Source of the DNA: JAIBJN01 sp963839745
GTDB lineage: Bacteria; Actinomycetota; Thermoleophilia; Gaiellales; Gaiellaceae
Assembly (NCBI GenBank): GCA_963839745.1
Contig: CAWIWC010000018.1
Location: 1 to 64,000, forward strand
DNA length: 64,000 nt
Reading direction: 5' to 3'
Shown here: piece by piece, positions 1 through 10,544 of the stretch
Layout: each line of letters starts with the position of its first letter
Position numbering within the stretch: the stretch's first letter is position 1
The notes under the pieces: generated by a model
What the model was told of the DNA's origin: nothing
The model's input: the letters and a program-made list of their open reading frames with translations, nothing else
The model's database searches: none
Translations under genes and position numbers: made by a program

Positions 1-1233
<1,233 letters not shown>

Positions 1234-1247
1234 CGCCGCATGTCCTC

Positions 1248-2798
<1,551 letters not shown>

Positions 2799-2807
2799 GG
2801 TCCCCGG

Positions 2808-2957
2808 CTAGTCGCGGTCGTGGTCGCGGTCGCAGGCGTCCGGGCAGTTGCACTCGACCAGCTCGGCCGAGCTGAGGACGATCACGGTGCCGTCCTTGCG
2901 CGAAACGTCACGACCGTCACGGTCGTAGTCCCTCATATGCATCGCCGCGCTGCTCAT
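2808..2957 (-). CDS. Possible 49-residue leader protein, unknown function
   Basis: Short frame of 49 codons from an ATG at 2957 ending 10 bases before the aceB start, same strand. The predicted peptide is charged (many Asp and Arg), has a small Cys cluster CNCPDAC near its end and repeats of Asp-Arg/Asp-His. A purine-rich GGAGGAGG stretch lies about 22 bases before this ATG, which is too far for a normal ribosome-binding site; a GTG further upstream at about 2993 is an alternative start. I recognise no family. It could be a small protein of the glyoxylate operon or simply untranslated leader. Confidence 0.25.
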   Translation of the reverse strand: MSSAAMHMRDYDRDGRDVSRKDGTVIVLSSAELVECNCPDACDRDHDRD

Positions 2958-3034
2958 AACCCGTGTATCGATGGTACGTCCTCCTCCGGTATTCACCAAA
3001 TCGTTTTTTTCGATCTGTGCTATAAACAAGATCT
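2958..3034. promoter_or_regulatory. Divergent control region between aceBA and the LysR gene
   Basis: AT-rich island in an otherwise GC-rich region. It holds ATCG-T7-CGAT (3000-3014), an inverted repeat around a run of seven T, and a TATAAA box at 3021-3026, eight bases before the LysR ATG at 3035. The position would place the transcript start at or next to the ATG (leaderless mRNA). LysR-type proteins usually bind such divergent gaps; which of these bases they contact cannot be told from sequence alone. Confidence 0.45.
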
Positions 3035-3943
3035 ATGGCTGTCCTGCTCTCGCAGGTCGAGGCGTTCATCGAGGTGGCGAGGACACGCAACGTGAGCCGC
3101 GCCGCCGACGCGCTCTACGTCACCCAGCCGGCGCTGACGGCCCGCCTCCAGCGCCTGGAGGAGGAGCTCGACGCCAAGCTCTTCGCGCGCACGCCGCGCG
3201 GCATGAAGCTCACGGAGGCCGGCGAGGTATTCCTTCCCCACGCCGTCAAGGCCCTGGACAGCCTGGCGGACGGACGGAGGATCGTGAACTCCTACGAGCG
3301 CGGCGGCGCGGGACGGCTCGCCCTGGGCGCGGCCCCCGCGGTCTCGACGTACGTTCTGCCCTCGATCCTGAAGCGCTTCTCCGTCGGGCACCCGCGCGTC
3401 AGCGTCAGCGTCAAGACGGGGCACTCCGAGGAGATCCTCGAGCTCGTCCTGCGCGAGAACGTCGACCTCGGGCTCGTGCGGGCGCTCCGCCACCCAGACA
3501 TCGCGACGACGCCGCTCTACGAGGACCGGCTGATCCTCGTGGCCGAACCGGGACACCGGCTGGCCTCTCACGGGACGATCCAGCTCGACGAGATGGCCCG
3601 GGAGCAGCTCGTCCTCTTCGACCGCACCTCGAGCTACACGGAGCTCACGCACGCGCTCTTCCGCGGGGCGGGAGTTCAGCCGGAAGGCGTGATGGAGCTG
3701 GACAACATCGACGCCGCGAAGAAGATGGTGCAGGAGGGCTTCGGGGTCGCGCTCCTCCCGCACACGGCGGTCGCCGCGGAGCTCGAGGCCGGGTTGCTGG
3801 TCGAGGTGGAGGTCGAGGACGCCGAGCCCGTGCGCCGCCAGATCGTGGCCATCCGCCGCCGCGACCGGGGAGCCCCGGGCGGCGCCGTGGAGTCGCTCCT
3901 CTCGACCCTTCGTGAGATGCAGCCGGAGCTCAGCCGGCCGTAG
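3035..3943 (+). CDS. LysR-family transcriptional regulator
   Basis: DNA-binding regulator of 302 residues, standard LysR length. Residues 1-62 form the winged helix-turn-helix (SQVEAFIEVARTRNVSRAAD, then VTQPALTARLQRLEEEL), and about 90-295 form the periplasmic-binding-protein-like effector domain. The ATG at 3035 is preceded by a TATAAA box only eight bases away and by no Shine-Dalgarno sequence, suggesting a leaderless transcript. It is transcribed away from the aceB-aceA pair, so it is likely to regulate the glyoxylate shunt and itself (inference from arrangement). Its 3' end overlaps the gltX 3' end by 14 bases on the opposite strand. The effector is unknown. Confidence 0.9.
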   Translation: MAVLLSQVEAFIEVARTRNVSRAADALYVTQPALTARLQRLEEELDAKLFARTPRGMKLTEAGEVFLPHAVKALDSLADGRRIVNSYERGGAGRLALGAAPAVSTYVLPSILKRFSVGHPRVSVSVKTGHSEEILELVLRENVDLGLVRALRHPDIATTPLYEDRLILVAEPGHRLASHGTIQLDEMAREQLVLFDRTSSYTELTHALFRGAGVQPEGVMELDNIDAAKKMVQEGFGVALLPHTAVAAELEAGLLVEVEVEDAEPVRRQIVAIRRRDRGAPGGAVESLLSTLREMQPELSRP

Positions 3944-4967
3944 CGCCTGCGCGCCGCAGGGCCTCGTCCCGGGGGAGGGCGACCAGGATCGTCCAGAGCT
4001 CCGGCCCGCGCCCGGCGCCCGTGAGCGCGAGGCGCAGGGAGCGGAGGTCGCCGCCGACCGCCTTGAGCTCGCGCAGGATCGCCTTCGCCTCGTCCTTGTC
4101 CAGCTGCTCGGCACCGGTGGCGCGAAGCTCGCGGAAGCGCTCGAGGGTCTCGGGCGAGGTCGTCTCCACTGGGGCTGGCGCCTGCTCGAGAGCGTCGGCG
4201 ATCGCACGTGCTTCGACGAGGTCTCGCGCGCCGCGCAGGGCGGGCCCGAACTGCGGAGGAGCGCCTACCCGGGCCGCCAGCTCCGCGTCGTCGAGGGCGC
4301 CGAGGGCCTCGACCGCCAGCCTTCGCAGGCGGGCGCCGTCGAAGCGCACGTCGCCGCGCGGGAGATCGAGCTCCTCGAGGTAGGCGCGGACCGCCTCGGG
4401 CGGGACGCCGAGGTCGCGCAGGCCGGCCAGCGAGGCCGCCTGGCCGCGCTTCGACATCTTGCGACCGTCGTCGCCGACGAGCAGCCCGTGATGGATGTAC
4501 TCCGGCGGCTCGGCGCCGAGAGCACGCGCGATTGCTTCATGAAGGGGAGCGCTCGGCCGGAGGTCTTGCCCGCGAATCACATGGCTGATCCGCAGGTCGA
4601 GATCGTCCACCACCGAGGCGAGGTGGTACGTCGGCCGCCCGTCGGCGCGAACCAGGGTGATGCCGGCGAACCGGAGCGACCCTTCTTCGTCCGGCTCCCC
4701 GATCGCCTGCCCTGCCTCGCGGTGGCGCTCGGCGCGCTCGCTCTGCCGGAACGGCCCCTCGTCCCAGCTGAGCCCGAGCCACTCGAGCTCACCCAGGATC
4801 TCCTCCTCGGAGCCGGCCACGACCCGGGCGGGATCCGTGTCGTCGATGCGGAGGACGAAAGCGCCGCCGTGCTCGTCGGCGAAGCGGCGGTTGGCGACGG
4901 CCGTGAGCGCGCCGCCGAGGTGCAGCGACCCGGTCGGGCTCGGGGCGAAGCGCACCCGGACTCCCAC
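3930..4967 (-). CDS. gltX: Short glutamyl-tRNA synthetase (GluRS family)
   Basis: Charges tRNA with glutamate in the cytoplasm. The GTG at 4967 is preceded by AGGAG at five bases and gives 345 residues, against roughly 470-500 in ordinary GluRS. The class I motifs are present: APSPTGSLHLGG near the N-terminus (HIGH-type), RIDDTDPARV, and GRKMSKRGQ (KMSKS-type). About 70 residues are missing between the SERAERHREAG region and the TYHLASVVDD region, where GluRS normally carries its acceptor-binding insert. The C-terminal anticodon-binding part is also abbreviated. The gap has no frameshift, so it looks genuine. Glutamyl-Q-tRNA(Asp) synthetases are also short, but they lack the C-terminal helical domain seen here; a GluRS is my preferred reading. 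Confidence 0.8.
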   Translation of the reverse strand: MGVRVRFAPSPTGSLHLGGALTAVANRRFADEHGGAFVLRIDDTDPARVVAGSEEEILGELEWLGLSWDEGPFRQSERAERHREAGQAIGEPDEEGSLRFAGITLVRADGRPTYHLASVVDDLDLRISHVIRGQDLRPSAPLHEAIARALGAEPPEYIHHGLLVGDDGRKMSKRGQAASLAGLRDLGVPPEAVRAYLEELDLPRGDVRFDGARLRRLAVEALGALDDAELAARVGAPPQFGPALRGARDLVEARAIADALEQAPAPVETTSPETLERFRELRATGAEQLDKDEAKAILRELKAVGGDLRSLRLALTGAGRGPELWTILVALPRDEALRRAGATAG

Positions 4968-4975
4968 GGGCGCTC

Positions 4976-5458
4976 CTAAACCTTGGCGTTCTTCTTGAGG
5001 TCCCAGGCGGCCTTGACGGGCGGCGCGGCCTTCCCGGTGGGGTCCTGCGGCGTGTAGGCCATCTCGACCTTGGCGAACGAGAGCGCGATCTGGTCGAGGG
5101 GGAGCTCGTCGTCCGAGCCGTCGATCTCGTAGGAGGAGACGGTCACGTCGGTAAGGGTGATCTTCAGGAACTCGAACGGCGCCTTTCCGGGCTTCCGGCA
5201 CGTGAGGACCGCGGTCTTGATGTGCTGGCCGCTCGCGCAGGCGAGCAAGAGCTTCGGCGAGGCCTTGCTCGTGCGCGCGACGACGAGGAGGTCCTCGAAG
5301 ACCGCCTTGCCCGCGCTCCGCCGCCTCCGCCGGGCCCGCTCGACCCGGACTGGCTGACGCCCCAGCTGAACGCGAGCGACGTCGATCTCGTCCTTGTGCT
5401 TGGCGTCCGTGCTCTCGCCCGGGATGCCGTCGAGCTTCAGGAAGTAGTCCACTGCCAT
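4976..5458 (-). CDS. Hcp-family protein with two compensating frameshifts
   Basis: Hcp proteins form hexameric rings, the tube unit of type VI secretion; stand-alone homologues exist outside that system. The 160-residue product has FLKLDGIPGESTDAKHKDEI at the N-terminus and SPKLLLACASGQHIKTAVLT plus LTDVTVSSYEI later, all typical. Residues about 33-50 as translated are arginine-rich and unlike the family. One frame over, the same bases read LAFSWGVSQSGSSGPGGGGG, the expected Hcp stretch. So there is one extra base near 5380 and one missing base near 5315, leaving the ends in frame. No other type VI genes lie in the window. Its stop is nine bases before the gltX start on the same strand. Confidence 0.8.
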   Translation of the reverse strand: MAVDYFLKLDGIPGESTDAKHKDEIDVARVQLGRQPVRVERARRRRRSAGKAVFEDLLVVARTSKASPKLLLACASGQHIKTAVLTCRKPGKAPFEFLKITLTDVTVSSYEIDGSDDELPLDQIALSFAKVEMAYTPQDPTGKAAPPVKAAWDLKKNAKV

Positions 5459-5508
5459 CGGGGCCGGACTCTAGCGCGCCTCGGTCGGCTGCGCGGCCCG
5501 CGGCCCAG

Positions 5509-5514
5509 TACGCT
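5509..5514 (+). promoter_or_regulatory. Candidate -10 box for a leaderless ilvA transcript
   Basis: TACGCT fits the actinobacterial TANNNT -10 pattern and ends seven bases before the GTG at 5522, with no Shine-Dalgarno between. This is the spacing expected when transcription begins at the start codon. Weak on its own, but several other genes here share it. Confidence 0.35.
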
Positions 5515-5521
5515 CCGCGAC

Positions 5522-6484
5522 GTGTCCGTGACGACTACACCCGACTCGCGAGCCGCGCTGCCCCTGGTCGCGCCGCACGTCCACCGCACGCCGCTCCTGA
5601 GCTCGCGGACGCTCGGCGAGGAGACCGGCTTCGACGTGCGGCTCAAGGCCGAGCTCTTCCAGCGCACGGGCTCGTACAAGATCCGCGGCCCGCTCGTGAA
5701 GCTCTCCCGACTCACGCAGGAGGAGCGCGACCGTGGCGTCGTGTGCTCCTCGGCGGGCAATCACGCGCAGGGCGTGGCGCTCGCTGCGGCGATGCTCGGC
5801 GTCCGCGCCGTCGTGTGCATGGCCGAGAACGCCACGCCGTCGAAGATCGCGGCCACGAAGGGCTACGGCGCCGAGGTCGTCCTCGAAGGGTCGATCTGGG
5901 ACGACGCCGACCGGAAAGCGCGCGAGCTCGTCGCGTCCGAGGGGCTCACCTACGTGCACCCGTTCGACGACGTCGACCTCATCTCCGGCCAGGGCACCGT
6001 GGGCGTCGAGATCCTCGAGGACTGGCCTGAGGCAGAGATCGTCGTCGTGCCGATCGGCGGCGGCGGGCTCATCTCGGGCGTCTCCTCCGCCATCAAGCAG
6101 GAGCGGCCGGAGGTCAGGATCGTGGGCGTCGAGTCCGCCGACGGGCCGGCGATGAAGGCGAGCGTCGAGGCCGGGGAGCTCGTCACCCTGGAGCACTGCG
6201 ACACGATCATCGACGGCCTCCGCGTGAAGCGGGCCGGCGAGATCACGTTCGACCTCGTGCAGCGCTTCGTCGACGAGATCGTCGCCGTCCCCGACGCGAC
6301 GATCTTCGAGAACGTCCTCTGGACGATGGCGCACACGAAGCTCGTCGTCGAAGGCGCCGCTGCCGCACCCGTGGCGGCGCTCCGCGAAGGGCTGGTGGAC
6401 GCCCCGCCGGGCACGAAGGTCGTCTGCATCCTCTCGGGCGGGAACATCGACCTCTCGCAGCTGCGCGGGCTCCGCTGGAACTAG
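5522..6484 (+). CDS. ilvA: Threonine dehydratase, short form without ACT domain
   Basis: PLP-dependent deamination of threonine (or serine) to 2-oxobutyrate and ammonia. 320 residues, all catalytic core: FQRTGSYKIRG holds the PLP lysine (near residue 55), SSAGNHAQG and IGGGGLISG bind the cofactor phosphate. There is no C-terminal regulatory ACT domain, so it resembles the catabolic or single-domain type rather than allosteric IlvA of enteric bacteria; tdcB would be an equally fair symbol. Start is GTG at 5522 or GTG at 5528; neither has a Shine-Dalgarno. Its last 34 bases recur, degenerate, at 9186-9219. Divergent from hcp, with about 63 bases between the starts. Confidence 0.9.
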   Translation: MSVTTTPDSRAALPLVAPHVHRTPLLSSRTLGEETGFDVRLKAELFQRTGSYKIRGPLVKLSRLTQEERDRGVVCSSAGNHAQGVALAAAMLGVRAVVCMAENATPSKIAATKGYGAEVVLEGSIWDDADRKARELVASEGLTYVHPFDDVDLISGQGTVGVEILEDWPEAEIVVVPIGGGGLISGVSSAIKQERPEVRIVGVESADGPAMKASVEAGELVTLEHCDTIIDGLRVKRAGEITFDLVQRFVDEIVAVPDATIFENVLWTMAHTKLVVEGAAAAPVAALREGLVDAPPGTKVVCILSGGNIDLSQLRGLRWN

Positions 6485-6490
6485 CCGGGC

Positions 6491-7718
6491 TCAGGCACTG
6501 ACGCCCAGCTTCGCCGCGATGCGCTCCGTGACGACCGCGGCATCCTCGGCCATGCCGACCAGGGTGGCCGACTGGCGCTTGCGCATGAAGTGAACGCCCA
6601 TGAAGTAGAGATCTGGGACGACCGTGCTTTGGCCGTCCCGCTGGAGCGGGAAGCCGAGCTCGTCGAACGCCTCCGACCAGGGAACGAGCGCGCCGTAGTC
6701 GGGCCGGAACCCTCCGGCGAAGAGGACGGCGCCAAAGCCGGTGAGGTCGACTTCCTCGGGCGCCTGCGGGTCGAACGGCGCCGGCGGGTCGGGCTCGGCC
6801 ACGTCGAGGCCGCGTTCGGCGACGACCTTGCGGACGAGGTTCATGAACTGCTCGTAGCGCTCGTCGCCCCAGGCGACCGTCTCGCCCAGATCCGGTGCGA
6901 ACCGGGCACGACGGTCGGTCGCACCGATGAAGTGCCCCGCCAGGGTCACACCTCGCTCGCGCAAGGTCCTGAGGTTGAGATCTCGACCGCCTTCGTGCCC
7001 GGTCACCAGCACGTTGCCGACGAGCCGGGCGGCCGGGCTCGGCAGGGACTCGAGGGTGGCGTCCAGGTAGCCGCTCTCGGCCGCCCACCAGATGAGATCG
7101 CGGCCGTCGATCCGGCGCGGCGCCCAGGGGGCCCTTCCGCAGGCGAGGACGACCTCGCGTCCGGCATCGTGCAGCTCCTCGGCGAGCTGGCAGCCGGACT
7201 GCCCGCTTCCGACGACCAGCACGGCCCCTGGAGGGAGCCCACCCTCGTTCCGGTAGTCCGCGACGTCCAGCTGGAGCAGTCCGGACGGCAGCGCCGCTGC
7301 GGCCGAAGGGCCGGTGAGGGCGCCGGTAGGTGCCTGTGGCCACGACCACCGCGTCCGCGCGCATGTCGCCCGTCGAGGTTCGCAGGGTCAGGCCGCCTCC
7401 GGGGCGCGCTTCCAGGGAGCCGACCTCGACGCCCTCTCTCACGGCGGCTCCAAGATCGGCAGCGCAGCGCTCCAGGTACTCCACGACCTCGTCGCGCGGC
7501 ATGAAGCCGTCCGGGTCGGGCCCGTCGTAGGGACGCCCGGGCAGCTGCGTCGCCCAGTTGGGCGTCACGAGGCGAAACTCGTCCCAGCGGTCCCTCCAGG
7601 TCTGGCCGACACGATCCCGTTCCAGGACCACGTGTTCCACATCAGCGTCCAGCAGTTCCCGCCCGGCGGCGAGCCCCGCGGGCCCAGCACCGATCACCGC
7701 GACCTCAACGCGCTCCAT
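6491..7718 (-). CDS. FAD-dependent monooxygenase-like oxidoreductase, frameshifted
   Basis: Flavoprotein of the flavin-containing monooxygenase / thioredoxin-reductase-like group. The first frame (ATG at 7718) has the FAD fold GAGPAGLAAGRELL, then WRDRWDEFRLVTPNW and an ATGTYRRP motif. The second frame, ending at 6491, has VVGSGQSGCQLAEEL (NADPH fold), FIGATDRRARF and FAGGFRPDY. The two halves join into one normal protein if a single base is removed between about 7290 and 7312, where the second frame resumes with LLQLDVADYRNEGGLPPG. The span of 1228 bases is one more than a multiple of three. Substrate unknown. The next gene upstream on the same strand is another flavoprotein, 43 bases away. 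Confidence 0.75.
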
Positions 7719-7761
7719 TCCGACTCGACGCCTGGGCGAGCCGATTTCTTCCCGAGCCGGC

Positions 7762-9123
7762 TCAGCTCGGGTCGATGTTGTGGTTGTGGTGGAAGACGTT
7801 CTCCGGGTCGTAGCGCCGTTTGAGCTCGACCAAGCGCTCGTAGTTCGGCCCGTAGGCGGCCCGCACCGCGTCGCCGCCCTGGTCGTCGCCGAGGTAGTTG
7901 AGCCATCGTCTCTCTTCGAGATGCGGCCCGAAGGCGCGGTGGGTCTCCCGCGTCCAGGCGACGTTCTCGTCGGTCGCTGCCGGATCGGTCCAGACCGACG
8001 GGATGAAGATGTTCCAGCCCTCCTGGCGATGCGGCACGGCGGTGTCGGTCACCCCGACGCGCGTCACGGCGCCGTGGAAGTGCTCCATGATGATCGCGCT
8101 CATCGGTGAGGGCACCGACGCGAAGCGCTCGACCATCTGGTCGATCAGCCCGTCCGAGAGGGTCTGCGCGAAGCTCGAGAGCCAGTAGTTCAGGGCCCCG
8201 GCCGGAAAGCCGTCGTCGAGGAGCGTGTTCATCACCTGATAGGGCATCCGCCCGACGTCGACGACCACCGGCGAGCCCCAGGATTTGAACGGCGCCAGGT
8301 CGGCCTCGGCCTGCTCCTCGTCTCCCGTGTGGAACACGATCATGGCGGCCAGCTTCGCGCCCGACCCGTCGGGAGCATGTGCGAGCGCGGCGAACACCGT
8401 CAGGTCGTCGGAACAGCCCGCCACCGCGTCGCGGTAGAAACGGAGCAGCTCAGGCGCTGCCTCGACCGAATGTGCGATCAGCCCGCCGGTGACCATCTCC
8501 ACCGGGTGCAGGCGGTACGTGAAGGCCGTGGCGATGCCGAAGTTGCCGCCTCCGCCGCGGAGCGCCCAGAGGAGGTCGGGGTCGGAGTCCTCCGTCACCT
8601 CGAGAACTTCTCCGTCGGCGTTGACGAGCTCGACGGCGCGAAGGTTGTCGGCGGCGAGGCCGTGCTTCGCCATCAGCCAGCCGAGCCCGCCGCCGAGCGT
8701 CAGCCCGGCGATGCCCGTGGTGGAGATCGCGCCGCCGGTCACGGCGAGACCGTGCTCGGCGGTGGCCGCGTTGAGCTCCGCCCAGTTGAGCCCGCCCTCC
8801 GCTCGCACCGTGCGGGCGTCCACATCGACGCTCGTTCCTTTCATGTCGGCGAGATCGATCATCACGGCACCGTCGATAACCGCGCGGCCGGCGACGCTGT
8901 GGCCTCCTCCGCGCACGCAGACGTCGAGCCCCGCGGCACGTGCGAAGCGCACGCCGGCGGATGCGTCGGCCGCGCTCCGGCAACGCACGATCACGGCCGG
9001 AGCCCGGTCGACCAGGCCGTTGTGCACCCGGCGCGCCGCGTCGTAGCCGTCGTCGGTGGGGCGTAGGACGCGACCGGAGACGCGCCCGCTGAGGTCGTCG
9101 AGAAGTGCAGGGTCAGGGTTCAC
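7762..9123 (-). CDS. FAD-binding oxidoreductase of the berberine-bridge-enzyme type
   Basis: 453-residue flavoenzyme of the PCMH/VAO family. VRGGGHSVAG at about residues 70-79 contains the His that usually carries covalent FAD. GLTLGGGLGWLMAKHGLAADN and GGGGNFGIATAF are the other FAD contacts, and the C-terminus YDPENVFHHNHNIDP is the berberine-bridge (BBE) tail. Relatives oxidise sugars, alkaloids or 6-hydroxynicotine, so the substrate cannot be named. The start is a GTG at 9123 with a strong GGAAGGAGG site upstream. Together with the monooxygenase just downstream it forms a two-gene flavoenzyme block set between ilvA and a scrap of ilvA-like sequence (9186-9219), which suggests this block arrived or was rearranged as a unit. 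Confidence 0.88.
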   Translation of the reverse strand: MNPDPALLDDLSGRVSGRVLRPTDDGYDAARRVHNGLVDRAPAVIVRCRSAADASAGVRFARAAGLDVCVRGGGHSVAGRAVIDGAVMIDLADMKGTSVDVDARTVRAEGGLNWAELNAATAEHGLAVTGGAISTTGIAGLTLGGGLGWLMAKHGLAADNLRAVELVNADGEVLEVTEDSDPDLLWALRGGGGNFGIATAFTYRLHPVEMVTGGLIAHSVEAAPELLRFYRDAVAGCSDDLTVFAALAHAPDGSGAKLAAMIVFHTGDEEQAEADLAPFKSWGSPVVVDVGRMPYQVMNTLLDDGFPAGALNYWLSSFAQTLSDGLIDQMVERFASVPSPMSAIIMEHFHGAVTRVGVTDTAVPHRQEGWNIFIPSVWTDPAATDENVAWTRETHRAFGPHLEERRWLNYLGDDQGGDAVRAAYGPNYERLVELKRRYDPENVFHHNHNIDPS

Positions 9124-9185
9124 GGGGGGATACCTCCTTCCGCCGGGCCGTCAGTGGCTCGGCGCGCCGCCGAGTCTAGGCCAGA

Positions 9186-9219
9186 CGACCTCTCGCAGCT
9201 GCGCGACCTGCGCTGGAAC
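9186..9219 (+). repeat. Degenerate copy of the 3' end of ilvA
   Basis: 34 bases that match 6448-6481 at 31 positions, including 20 consecutive identical bases at the start. Read in frame it gives DDLSQLRDLRWN, against IDLSQLRGLRWN at the ilvA C-terminus, but without the stop codon. It lies in the gap between the BBE-type gene and the NADH-dehydrogenase-like gene. It looks like a remnant of a second dehydratase gene or a footprint of a tandem duplication. Confidence 0.6.
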
Positions 9220-9313
9220 AGCACCGCGTCGCATCGGGATCCGCAGAATCCACGGTGGCGCCTCCGCGGAAACCCGGATGCAGGCCGAGCGTGCGGGCGC
9301 GACACTCGCAGGG

Positions 9314-10534
9314 ATGACGCGTACGGCTGCCGAGACACGGGGCGGCACCTCCGTCCTCGTCGCCGGAGGCGGCGTCGCCGCGCTCGAAACGGCGCTCGCG
9401 CTGCGCGTGCTGGGGCCCGGCCGCATTCGCGTCGAGCTGGTCGCTCCGGAGCTTCACTTCTTCTACAGGCCGCTCGCGGTCGCGGAGCCTTTCGGAGTCG
9501 GCCGTGTCCACCGGTGGGAGCTCGACGACCTCGTTCGCGCCGCGGGAGCGGACTTCGTCCCGGGTGAGCTCGTGGCTGTCGATCCCGAAGCGCGCGTCGC
9601 CGAGCTGAAGAACGGATTGCGGATCGGCTACGACGCGATCGTGCTCGCGACGGGCGCGCGACCGGAGGTTGCCGTTCGAGGAGCGCTGACGTTCCGGGGC
9701 CCGGCGGACGTCGAGGCGATCCAGCGTCTCCTTGCCGAGATCGCCGCCGGGGAGGCGACAAAGATCGTCTTCGCGGTGCCGAGCGGCGTCGTCTGGCCGC
9801 TCCCGCTCTACGAGCTCGCGTTTCTGACAGCCGCCGAGCTCGAGCGGCGAGAAGTCGACGTCTCGCTGACGATTGCAACCTCCGAGCCTGCGCCGCTCGC
9901 CCTCTTCGGCGCGGCTGCGAGCGCCGCTGTCGAGGCTGCCCTCTCGGAGCTCGGGATCGACGTGCAGACGAGCACGTATCCGGTGGAGTTCGCCGACGGA
10001 CTGCTCACCTCCGCGCGCGACGACCCGCTCGCGGCGGACCGGGTCGTGGCTCTGCCGAGGCTCACCGGCCCGGACCTCCGCGGCATCCCGCGCGACCAGC
10101 GCGGCTTCGTCACCACCGACGAGCACGGGCGTGTTCGAGGCCTACGCGACGTCTACGCGGCCGGAGACCTGACGGCCTTCCCCATCAAGCAGGGTGGCCT
10201 CGCCGCCCAGCAGGCGGACGCGGCCGCGGAGACGATCGCCGCGCAGGCCGGCGTTCCGCTCGAGCCGAGGCCGTTCTCCCCTGTCCTGAGAGCACTGCTC
10301 CTGACCGGCAAGGCCCCTGTCTTCCTGCGGGTGGAGCTTGGCGGGGGCCACGGCGAGACGTCGACTGCCGCCGACGAGCCGCTCTGGTGGCCGCCCGGCA
10401 AGATCGTCGGCCGCTACCTCGCGCCTTTCCTGGCCGAGCTGGGTGTCCTGGACATCTCGCCGGAGCCCGACGAGGACGTGCTCCGCGTCGAGCTGGACGC
10501 CGCCGGCGCCCACATGCTCGGCTGGCCCCGCTAG
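9314..10534 (+). CDS. Type II NADH dehydrogenase / sulfide:quinone reductase-like flavoprotein
   Basis: FAD-dependent pyridine-nucleotide-disulfide-like oxidoreductase of 406 residues. VLVAGGGVAALETALAL is the N-terminal dinucleotide fold, YDAIVLATGARPEV the ATG motif, and VYAAGDLTAFPIKQGGLAAQQADAAAE the C-terminal FAD-binding segment; the last is typical of membrane-peripheral NDH-2 and SQR relatives. I see no clear pair of redox cysteines, so a sulfide:quinone reductase is less likely, and the electron donor is unknown. ATG 9314 is chosen because the fold begins about 12 residues in; ATG 9278 is an alternative. The following mutY begins 10 bases after its stop. Confidence 0.8.
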   Translation: MTRTAAETRGGTSVLVAGGGVAALETALALRVLGPGRIRVELVAPELHFFYRPLAVAEPFGVGRVHRWELDDLVRAAGADFVPGELVAVDPEARVAELKNGLRIGYDAIVLATGARPEVAVRGALTFRGPADVEAIQRLLAEIAAGEATKIVFAVPSGVVWPLPLYELAFLTAAELERREVDVSLTIATSEPAPLALFGAAASAAVEAALSELGIDVQTSTYPVEFADGLLTSARDDPLAADRVVALPRLTGPDLRGIPRDQRGFVTTDEHGRVRGLRDVYAAGDLTAFPIKQGGLAAQQADAAAETIAAQAGVPLEPRPFSPVLRALLLTGKAPVFLRVELGGGHGETSTAADEPLWWPPGKIVGRYLAPFLAELGVLDISPEPDEDVLRVELDAAGAHMLGWPR

Positions 10535-10544
10535 CCTCCCCGCC

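Noticed and set aside
4976..5458. A type VI secretion locus
   Set aside because: Only an Hcp-like gene is present; no sheath, baseplate, VgrG or ClpV gene occurs in the window.
5222..5521. Upstream in-frame extension of threonine dehydratase by 100 codons
   Set aside because: It lies opposite hcp, has no family similarity, and the normal N-terminus begins at 5522.
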